Source of the DNA: Blepharisma japonicum
Lineage: Eukaryota > Ciliophora > Heterotrichea > Heterotrichida > Blepharismidae
Length of the DNA stretch: 27,120 nt
Direction: 5' to 3'
NCBI GenBank assembly: GCA_949751835.1
Contig: CATKHK010000181.1
Coordinates: 1-27,120 of the forward strand
The notes beneath the pieces were generated by a model. That model did not search any database. It saw only the letters and a program-made list of their open reading frames with translations, and was not told where the DNA came from. The position numbers and the translations under genes were made by a program. Shown here one piece after another: positions 10,593-19,357 of this stretch. The stretch's first letter is position 1, and each line of letters opens with the position of its first letter.

Positions 10593-11368
10593 AAAATCAC
10601 TGACTCATAAAATTTAATGAAAGCCAAAAAGTGCTCGACGAATTAAAATCTGAATATAATAGAAAAATAACGGACGCAAAAAATTGATGTTTTGCAGAAT
10701 GAAAATAAGGGAGATAAAAATTACATAAGTCTGAGGAATAAACTAGGTCGAATTTCTAAGTTAATTCGAAATGATTTTGAAGCCAAGCATTTTTTCTTAA
10801 TCCATAAAGATCATCTCACAATATATGGTGCAGAAACCGAAAAAAGTGAGAGTTTCTTATTACACCTACAGTTATAATGCCTTATGACTATTCTGCTAAT
10901 GGTATTGAAATTCCTAATTCCAAGATTTTTTGTTTGGATATTTACAAAAATTCATATTATTGATTTAAAAACAATGGAAGTAAGCAAAATTTTGCCAAAT
11001 TCCAGCGGAGGTAACTAGCTTGCTCTTTTATTTTTTGAGAATTGCGTTTACGCATTCAGTTCTACATTTGCTAATGCATCTTTGAATTATTTGGAAAAAT
11101 ATGACATAATTTGATATCAGAAAACAAATCTAGCTAGGCCTCCTATATATGCATCATGCAACTTCAAATGTACTGCATATTGTAATTCAATATTATTCTG
11201 TGCAAAGAAGTCAATTCAACGAATATTCAATATATTTGTCTTCAATTGAGTGCGATGCCGGATATATATAAATTTGATCTACGAAGCAAAGAAGTTTATG
11301 ATACAGTTCTTAATTATTTTGGTAGATTTGATGCACAGAAATATCCTATATGTCTTTACTTTCAGTAA
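10593..11368 (+). pseudogene. A3: chimeric family A relic (A middle joined to A' tail)
   Basis: The similarity begins at the 'SHWL' site in the helical region, with no finger and no start codon region. The sequence carries the TTTTGCAG insertion shared with A0, a lost T near 10840, and in-frame stops in the blade region (for example GGTAACTAG near 11010). At about 11208, after 'TGTGCAAAGAAG', it jumps to the tail of an A' gene. From there to TAA 11366-11368 it matches 5841-6002 of A1b. At least two joins and several indels make a full product impossible. The short open stretch at 10692-10877 is part of this relic. Confidence 0.8.
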
Positions 11369-11850
11369 ATGTAATATTAATAGAGTTAATAAAGAAAAAG
11401 ATGGTTATGAATAGATACATAAAAATATATTTAAGGTCTTAATAAATCTAATTTGTTGATCAGTAATTTGTAATAGATTTTGTTTTTTTACGATTTAATA
11501 AGGATGAAATGCAAAATCTTCGTTTAGATAAATTTTATTATTTAATCAAAGTTCCTTTTTTTTTTCGTTTAAATAATTTCGATTTATTATTAGAATTTGT
11601 AATACTTGTATATTTTGCACCTGGGAGAACTTTTTAAGCAAAAAATTTACTTATTTTAAATATAGATTTAAGCAATTTTTATAATTCTATAAATTTAAAA
11701 ATGATTAATCAAGTTTGTTTTCGACCTTTTTGCAATAAATTAGCAGAGATCAAGTGTGGCTGCTTAATCAGTCAAGCATTTTGTGGCTTGCACGCTAAAG
11801 ATCATATAAATTCCTTAGGTAGTGAGCATCATATTGAAAAAATCTCTAAT
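11209..11850 (+). repeat. Segmental duplication unit, right copy
   Basis: Right partner of 5841-6480. The left edge coincides with the chimeric join inside A3 (AAGAAG then TCAATTCAAC), so the join is the breakpoint of the duplication. Confidence 0.7.
11369..11700. other. Intergenic region between A3 and A4, copy of 6003-6330
   Basis: The block follows an A' stop codon and ends at the ATG of A4, and it aligns throughout with 6003-6330. No gene is seen. The final bases (11684-11700) are the conserved A-gene upstream block. Confidence 0.65.
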
Positions 11851-13155
11851 AATTGAATCGAAGCCACTGAATTTTCTCAACATCCTTATGAATCATTCAA
11901 TAAAAATCCAGATAGTAATATTCAAGCAATTCTTTTACAAATTGACAAACAATTGTTAGATCTCCAAAAAATAAAAATAAAATTGCTAACAGCAGATTAT
12001 CGTTCAAGCTACTGTACAGGGTTGCTTAAAAATGGGCTATTGGGGATTGAAGGGTGAAAAGAAGCTCTTAATCAGCTTAAAACTACTGCAGAATGCGCAG
12101 CTTCAATAGAAGATTTTGGCTTATCACTAATGGAAATCATTATGATTATAGAAAATGCAGAAATGGACATTGAATTCTTAGAAAAATTAAATGAAGTTTT
12201 ATTGTTGGAAAAGGAAGTTAAAAGCCACTGACTCGCAAAATTCAATGAAAGCCCAAAAATGCTTAACAAATTAAAATCTGAATATAATAGAAAAATAACG
12301 GATGCAAAAAATTGATGTATTCAACATAAAAATAAGGGAGATAAAAATTTCATAAGTCTGGGGAATAAGCTAGATCGAATTTCTGACTTAATTGAAAGAG
12401 ATTTTGAAGCCAAGCATTTTTTCTTAATCCATAAAGATCATCTCACAATATATGGCGCAGAAACCTGAAAAAAGTATGAGCATACTTTAATAATGCCTTA
12501 TTTATATTCTACTTGTGCTATTGAAATTCCGAATTATAAAATTTTTTGCTTGGATGAATACAATCATCAGTGCATTATTGATTTAAAAACCATGAAAATA
12601 AGCAAAATTTTGCCAAATTCCAGCGGAGGCAATCAATTTGCTCTTTTATTTTTTGAGAACTGTGTTTACGTATTCAGTTCAACATTGAGTAGTGCATCTT
12701 TGAATTATTTGGACAAATATGATATAATTTCATATCAGAAAACAAATTTAGCTAGGCCTCCTATATATGCATCATACAACTTCCAATGTACTGCATATCG
12801 TAATTCAATATTATTTTGTGCAAAGAATAGTTTTGATTTGTATAAGTTTGATCTCATAATAGAAAGCTATTCAAAGCTTCCAATTTTTGGAATGTGCTCA
12901 TTTTCTCTCAAAATGCTGTTTACTGCCAATATGAGAGCATATGTAATTGATACTAGTAATGGGATTTTTGAAAGTGGGATTAATAATGATTTTATTTGGA
13001 GTAAAATTGGTGAATGTCATAACTATTATTATGCAGAAGATTGCAATATAAGCACAAAAAAATTATTTTATTTTTCTATAATGGAAAATAATTTAATAAA
13101 CATATATAAATTTGATTTAGGAAGCAAGAGTCTCTATGAAATTACAGATGCTTAG
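11701..13155 (+). CDS. Family A copy A4: finger, helical, kelch-like protein, intact with UGA=Trp
   Basis: ATG 11701 to TAG 13153-13155 gives 484 residues in one frame with five TGA codons read as Trp. One TGA changes the usual 'KIEEYKEVL' to 'GIEGWKEAL'. The finger at residues 6-37 keeps all the Cys/His positions of A1 except the last His ('HIN' for 'HMH'). The helical region is at about 70-250. The propeller runs from about 275 ('LDKYDIISYQK', 'LYKFDLIIESYSKLP', 'GIFESGINNDFIW', 'IYKFDLGSKSLYE'). Closest relatives in the window are A1 and the A part of A2. The same upstream block sits directly before the ATG. This is the cleanest reference copy of the plain family A architecture. Confidence 0.88.
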
Positions 13156-13649
13156 TAAATTAATTTTTTTAACATATAAAACTTAATATATAGTTTCTTT
13201 TATGATTCATAATTCAATAATATATAAAATTTGATATCGCTAAAAGAAAATTTCAAACAGAAGCGCTTGATTATAAATATAACACCCATATCAAAAATAA
13301 ATTATTTGTTTTGATTAAATATTTAAGATTAGTTAAATAGAATATCGAATTTATGAGTTCAAAACAAAAATTAAAATCGGCGCATGAATTTTTATATTTT
13401 GTGAATATTAAAAATTAAATACAATTTTATGATTAGAAAATAAATAGAATTCTATGATTTATAAAAAATACACCATTCTCCAATATTTTTAATATCCTGT
13501 TTATTAATTTTATTAAAATATTAGAAAAGATTCTATATATTTGTTGAAATTTTTCCCCACCTCTTCCACATATAAAAAAATTAAAAATTTAATTTATTTT
13601 ACTATATTAACCTTAGGCTGCAGGCAGCAACAAAGAATAAAATTAAAAA
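13156..13649. other. AT-rich intergenic region between A4 and A5
   Basis: About 490 bases, extremely AT-rich, with no convincing open frame on either strand in either code, no recognisable repeat unit and no RNA gene. It probably holds the A4 3' end and the A5 promoter. The conserved A-type upstream block is not found before A5. Confidence 0.5.
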
Positions 13650-13756
13650 ATGATAGATTTTAGTTGCTTTGTAGAAGAAAGCAGAGTTCAAGTGCCTTTG
13701 CCCTATTTTTCCTTCATTTTGATGCAGTTTTCACCTGTCAAATCATTTAGGAACAA
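13650..13756 (+). pseudogene. Detached zinc-finger relic upstream of A5
   Basis: ATG 13650 starts 'MIDFSCF', comparable to 'MVDQICC' of A6. From 13684, one frame away, the sequence reads 'EFKCLC...FWCSFHLSNH' with UGA=Trp. That matches the second half of the A6 finger ('YECNC...FWCHLHIVTH'). This finger frame is itself out of phase with the A5 reading frame at 13757. The finger coding region is therefore present but broken by two shifts. A GT...AG stretch of 16 bases (13671-13686) could remove one shift but would delete finger residues, and nothing comparable repairs the second. Confidence 0.55.
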
Positions 13757-15160
13757 ATGGATTCTATATCATCAAATAATAAGCATTCTTATCAAATCAT
13801 TACTAAGAATCCAATCGAAGCTCAATTACCTAACCAAAACAACTTTACTCTTTCACAAGAGATAGATGAAGATTGCTTTGAAGGGCTCAATAAGAAAGCG
13901 GATAACACTATGAAGAAGATTTTTGTTCGAATTAACAAGCAAATATCTGCTCTCCAAACAGTAGAAATGAAGCTGAATGCCTCATTTCATCGTCCAAGCT
14001 ATTGCGAAATATTGCTTTCAAAAGGGCTATTGAAAATTGAAGAATACAAAGATGTTCTTATTCAACTTAAAAGCAGTGTAAAATGTGTTACTTCAATAGA
14101 CGATTTCCCTTTACCACTAATGGAAATCATAATGATGATAGAAAATGTTGAAGCGGAAGTTGAATTCCTTGAAAAATTAAATGAAGTTTTATCATTAGAA
14201 AATGAAGTTAAAAATCATTGACTGACAATAATTACTGAAAACTCAGAAAAGCCTAACAATTTAAATTCTGAAATTAATAGGAAAAGAAAAGATATTGAAG
14301 GATGATGCTCTCAGCACAAAAACAAAGATGATTCAAATATTATAAATCTCAAAAATGGACTGATGCAAATTTCTAAATTAATTCAAAACAATTTTGAATT
14401 CAAACGTTTTTTCAGAGTTAAGTGATATACCCTTGAAATATATTGCGTAGAACCCTCCAAAAAATTAACTTTTCAAATTCTATCAGAAAATTTGGCATGA
14501 TTTTATATATATGCTCATAATGCAATTGAGATTCCCAATTATAAATTATTTTGCTTACTTGAATTTAAAAATGCATGCATAATTGATCTAAAAACTATGA
14601 GTATAATTAAAACATTGCCAGCATCTTACGGAGCCAGTCAATTTTCATTCGTTTATTATTTAAACTGTGTTTATGTACTTAGCTCGGCATCTCATGACTC
14701 TAGATCAATTTTTTTGAAAAAATATGATCTGAGTAATAATAGAAAAATATTCTTACCCAAACCTAATATAAATTATATAAATGCATCATGTGACTTTAAT
14801 TGTGCTATATATCGAGGCTCAATTTTATTTTGTGCAAAAGATAGCTTTGATTTATATAAATTTGATCTAGAAATAAGAAGCTATTCAAAACTTCCAGCAT
14901 TTGGACTTAACTCATTTTCTATTAAAGTGCTGCTTATTAAAAATGAGAGAGCATATGCAATTGATTTTGAATCTGGGATTTTTGAAAGCGAAATTGATAA
15001 TGAATATGCTTGAAGTAAACTTTGTAAATTTCAAAATAATAATTTTGGAGAAGATCTTAATATTAGTCCAGATTATTTTTCTGTTATGGAAAGCAGCTCA
15101 TTGCAAGTATATAAATTTGATTTAGGCAGCAGACGGGTCGAAAAAGTTGAATACGATTAA
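13757..15160 (+). CDS. Family A copy A5: divergent helical/kelch protein, finger not in frame
   Basis: ATG 13757 to TAA 15158-15160 gives 467 residues with UGA=Trp (including 14219-14221 and 15011-15013). An in-frame TAG stands just upstream, which fixes this start unless the upstream shift is an error. The helical region keeps 'GLLKIEEYKDVL' and 'NHWLT'. The propeller has 'LKKYDLSNNRK', 'LYKFDLEIRSYSKLP' and 'VYKFDLGSRR'. At residue 419 TGA occupies the column that is TGG in A1, A2 and A4. It is clearly more diverged from A1 than A4 is, and it still reads open over its whole length, which suggests selection or a fairly recent break. The N-terminal 55 residues before the helical region look unlike the other copies. 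Confidence 0.75.
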
Positions 15161-15701
15161 TATCAGTAGGTTTAAAGTTATTTTTAAACATTATCTTTAT
15201 ATTTCTTTAATTTATTTTAATAGGTAACATTTAATAAGTAGTTTAGTTTTTAATTTATCTTGAATTTATATTTTTAAAAAACAAAAATAAATTGCTTAGA
15301 TCTCAGTCTAGATATTGGGAGCTCTCAAGGATGCATTTTAGGATGCTACTTGAATAAAATTCTTTATTTGCTTTTCGTGCTCTTATGTGCTTATTTTATA
15401 TCATGGATTTTGTCTGACGGAAAGGAAGGGTTTTTGCAGGATGCATGCTGAATGATGAGCGAAAATAAGTGGAAAACCCCTGATTGAGAGAGCAAAACAT
15501 TTTAATCTAAATATATTTCATGGATTAAAGATAAAAATTAATCTCCTCAAAAGATAGCTTATAGATGCATTAAGATTTATGTCTAAATCTAAAAATTATT
15601 GAAATTCAGAACAGCAGATCCACCTTTCAAAAAATTATTAAAAAATTATATTTAGCCATTCTAATTGCTTAGAAATAAATTACAATTCTATAATTTTAAA
15701 G
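15161..15701. other. Intergenic region between A5 and A6
   Basis: No gene could be supported. The last 120 bases resemble the sequence before A7 (AAAATTATTGAAAT near 15593 and 17406; CATTCTAATTGCTTAG near 15657; then ATTCTATAATTTTAAAG at 15685-15701). It is therefore a shared 5' flank of this subgroup. The middle part (15300-15490) is slightly more GC-rich but has no recognisable content. Confidence 0.5.
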
Positions 15702-16913
15702 ATGGTTGATCAAATTTGCTGTGAATTTTACTGCAAGAAGGTTGCAAAATATGAATGCAATTGCTCAAAAAACCAAACCTTTTGATGCCATCTTCACATT
15801 GTAACTCATATAGCTTACTCAAACAAGGATCATCCAACTAAACTAATCCCTAGCACTAAGATGGCTGTGGACAATGCTGAAAGGGAAATTCAATTTCTTG
15901 CAAATTTAAAAATAATTTGATTATTAGAAAATGAAGTTAGAAGCCATTGGCTCGCAAAGATAATTGAAAGCCCAGAAAAGGTTTATAAATTAAAAACTGA
16001 ATTTAATAGGAAAATAAAGGATATAGAAAATTGGTGTTCTCGGCATAAAAATAAAGAAGACTTAAATATTGTAGACCTCGAAATTGGGACGAGGCGGATT
16101 TCTGAATTAATTCAAAATAATTTTGAAGCCAAACATTTTTTTAGAATCTGTAAGTATTGTATCTGAATATATGGCGTAGAAACCAGAAAAAAATTAGAAG
16201 TTTTGACTCCCCCAATTTTTTGATTGCATTCTCAATATGCACAAGCAATTGAGATTCCTAATTCTAAAGTATTTTGCTTTCTTCGATATACCTATGCATG
16301 CATAATTGATTTAAAAACGATGAGCTATACCAAAATGCAACCAAGTTCCAGTTGAGGTGATCAATTTACCTTGACATATTATGAAAATTGTGTTTATGCA
16401 TTTGTCTCGGCATCCAATAGCCCTTATTGGAATTCTTTGGAAAAATATGATTTAATTTCATATAGGAAAATAATTCTTCCCAAGCCTCCCATACGTGCAT
16501 CATGCAACCTTACTTGTGCTATACATTGTGGTACAATTTTATTTTGTGCAAAAAATAATTGTCAATTATATAAATTTGATCTTCAAATAAGAAGCTATTC
16601 AGTCTTAACACCTTTTGGATTGCTTCAGCTTTCTCTTAAAACGCTATTTACTGCAAATATGAGAGCTTATATATGTGAAATCGATAATGGAATTTTTGAA
16701 AGCGGGGTTGATGATGATTTTACTTGAAATAAAATTTGTGAATATGAAAAATATTATTATAAAAAAGGCACTTATTTAAGTTCAGAAAATTCAGTTTATT
16801 TTTCAAGTATTAATGAAAGGTACTCAATGATTATATATAAATTTGATTTAGGAAGTAAGAAGCTTTATAAAGTTAAAAGGTTAGCTGACAGCAAGTTAAT
16901 TTATTTAAACTAG
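15702..16913 (+). CDS. Family A copy A6: finger/kelch protein with most of the helical region deleted
   Basis: ATG 15702 to TAG 16911-16913 gives 403 residues in one frame with UGA=Trp. The finger (residues 6-39) is C-x4-C-x7-C-x-C-x7-C-x2-H-x3-H. After residue about 62 it passes almost at once to 'LLENEVRSHWLAK', so about 80 residues of helical region present in A1 are missing while the frame is kept. The propeller has 'LEKYDLISYRK', 'LYKFDLQIRSYS' and 'IYKFDLGSKK'. A6 is the key copy for the genetic code. It has TGG at 15948-15950 ('SHW') and 16032-16034 ('ENW'), where A1, A2 and A4 have TGA, and TGA at 16725-16727 where they have TGG. Confidence 0.8.
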
Positions 16914-17599
16914 TTAGATGATTTATCAAATCTTAATGAATAAAATATTTAACTATATAATGGGTTTATAAACTTATAATTAAAGTTTTAAAACTTAAGG
17001 ATTTAGGCTAAGCTTATAATTGAACTGCTACAGCTCCAAATTTAAGGTATTTTTTCATAGTAGTTAAGCCTTGTTAGCATTGCTATATGTATGACTTAAA
17101 AAAGGGGAAAGCCTCTAGTGTCGCTTAATTCATTAAGGAAACTAGGCTGATTACTTAAAGGATTGGCATATTTATTTGATTAGCTTAGTGCTGGAAAATT
17201 TTACAAAATATTTGATCCTTCTTTCTTTATTTGATCTTCTTATCTTTAGAAAAGCTATAGGAAGAAATCACTGGAGCTGTTTGCAGCATCATCAAATTTT
17301 TATTATAGGGTTCATCAGGTCATATCATTTCAATAAAATTGAGTGCCTTCAAAAAGCAAAGAGACATTAAAACTTATGAATTATGAGAGAAGGTGATGAC
17401 TTAAAAATTATTGAAATCCATAAAGGTAGAGCCCCATTCTAAAAATCTATCTAAACACGAGCACCCCTATTCAAATTTTATCAATAAACTTAATTAGTCT
17501 AAGTCATATTAATAAGAGCTTTGCACAAATCTTTGCTGCTTTTAAAGATTTAGCTATTCTAATTGCTTAGGAACAAATTAGAATTCTATAATTTTAAAG
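16914..17599. other. Intergenic region between A6 and A7
   Basis: About 690 bases with no supportable gene. An open stretch at 17176-17370 has no family similarity and an unlikely composition. The distal part resembles the A6 5' flank. The A-type upstream block (ATTCTATAATTTTAAAG) is at 17583-17599, abutting the A7 ATG. Confidence 0.5.
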
Positions 17600-19094
17600 A
17601 TGGTTGATCAAATTTGCCCTGAATGTTACTGCAAGTCAATAGCAGAATATGAGTGCAATTGCTGAGGAATTAAAACCTTTTGATGCCTCTATCATATTGT
17701 ACCTCATATAGCTTACTCAAAAAATAATCATTCTACTAAACTAATCCCTAGCACTAAGAAAATAAATGATAGCTGAAAAGCCATTACTAAAAATCCTCAG
17801 AAATTTGCAGATAGAGTAGCAAAATATACTATTGAAATTATTTCCAAAAGCTATGAACAAGAATCTAAAATCTCAAAAATCAATGAAAAATTGCAAACAA
17901 TACCAAATATTCAATTAAGCAATTTTTCATATTGCGTTTACTGGGGATTAGAGATAATCAAACTATATATTTCAAAGTGTAATCAAATTAGACTTTTAGT
18001 AATAGATCTTTGATCATTTGATGAGTTTCCTTGAGAGCTATATGCAGCGGTTCGGACACTAGAGGAGACTGAAAAAGTAATAGAACTTCTTGAAAAATTA
18101 ATTGAAGCATTATTATTGGAAAATCAAGTTAAAAATCACTTTTTTAAAATAATTGCCAAAGGCGTGAAAATGAGCAATAACTTAAAATCTGAATTTGATA
18201 GTAAAGTAAAAAAACTTCAATCTTGGTTAAATCCAGCAATTTTTAGAGGCACACTTAAATTTATCAAAGGGCTAAAGCTAATTTCTGAGTTACTTAATAG
18301 AAGTGTCAGAGCAAACTATTTATTTCGCATTGATGAGAATAATCTTTTTATATTTGGAGCCCTTTCTTTAAATTTATCAACTGATAAATGTAATATTTAT
18401 CTCCCTAATTGACAAAAAGATAATCTTAATAATCGAGAAATTTTTTGTTGATGAAATAATAAAGCTGCATGCAAAATTGATAGAAAAAACTATGAAAATT
18501 ACCAAAATATTGCCATCTTCTAAAGGGAAAAGTCACTCAGCACTCATATATTATAAAGATTGTGTTTATCTATTTAGCCTAAAGCAAAAAATTTATGATT
18601 TCTATTATTTAGAAAAATACGATCTAATGGAAAATAGGAAAACATATTTACCCAATCCTCCTGTAAATGCTTTTTCTAACTATTCCTGCACTATATATCG
18701 AGATTCAATTTTATTTTGTGCAGAAAATATAAAAACCTTATATAAATTTGATCTTATAATAGAAAGTTACTCGAAACTTCCACTTGCCGGAATGAGTAAA
18801 TTTAATTTTAAAATGCTATTTACTGGAAATATGAAGGCCTATGTGGCTGATTCTAAAAATGGAATATTTGAAAGTGAAGATAATAATGAGTATAATTGAA
18901 ATAAAATTGGCAAATATAACTATAATCCTTTAAGTCAAAAAAGTGAATATTTCATATATTTGTCTTCAATTAAATGTGACTCAGGAGATATATATAAATT
19001 TGACCTGCTTAGCAAACATGTTTACGATACAGTTCTTGGGTATTTTCGTAATTTTGATACGCAGAAGTATCCAATCTGTCTTTTCTTTGGGTAA
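17600..19094 (+). CDS. Family A' copy A7: finger, helical, kelch protein with one frameshift
   Basis: ATG 17600 opens a frame through the finger (C-x2-C-x-C-x7-C-x-C-x7-C-x2-H-x3-H; the C-x2-C ... C-x-C ... C-x2-H spacing is close to AN1 type). It continues through a complete helical region, the TGA at 18410-18412, and 'FCWWNNKAACKID'. At 18484-18489 there are six A where A1b implies five at most. The rest ('KTMKITKILPSSKG', 'LEKYDLMENRK', 'LYKFDLIIESYSKLP', A' tail 'YPICLFFG', TAA 19092-19094) lies in the next frame. Counted across the shift it is about 497 residues. A7 is the only copy here with both a finger and the A' tail, so it probably shows the full A' architecture. The homopolymer change may be real, or a sequencing error. 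Confidence 0.72.
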
Positions 19095-19357
19095 ATTTAC
19101 AATTAAGCAGCGTTAAGATAAAAGATTTTTACATAAACTTAATAACTATTATTATTCTATTTTTAAAATATAATATTGATTGCAAGAAAATACTTAACAA
19201 ATATATTCATGATACAATTCTTGATTATTTCGTAGATTTGATATGCAAAAATATCCAATCTGTCTTATTTGGGTAAATTTAATGTCAAATTCTGTTAAGG
19301 GATAAAAGATGATGAGATAAACTTAATTATTTTTTGATAAATATAATACATATATTC
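19095..19357. repeat. Spacer with partial tandem duplicate of the A7 3' end
   Basis: Bases about 19196-19325 repeat, with changes, the last 40 codons and downstream sequence of A7 (about 19010-19130). Shared features are the 'GATACA(A/G)TTCTTG', 'ATATCCAATCTGTCTT' and 'GGGTAAATTTA' phrases. The copy has indels and cannot code for the same tail. The remaining bases hold the B3 upstream region with ATTC directly before its ATG. Confidence 0.6.

Noticed and set aside
13671-13686. 16-base intron in the A5 finger, as heterotrich introns are 15-16 bases
   Set aside because: It begins GT and ends AG and would restore one frame, but it is purine-rich, would remove finger residues, and a second shift before 13757 stays unexplained. 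No other gene here needs an intron.
17176-17370. Small open frame of 64 codons between A6 and A7
   Set aside because: No family similarity, hydrophobic low-complexity composition, isolated and not near a promoter block; likely chance.
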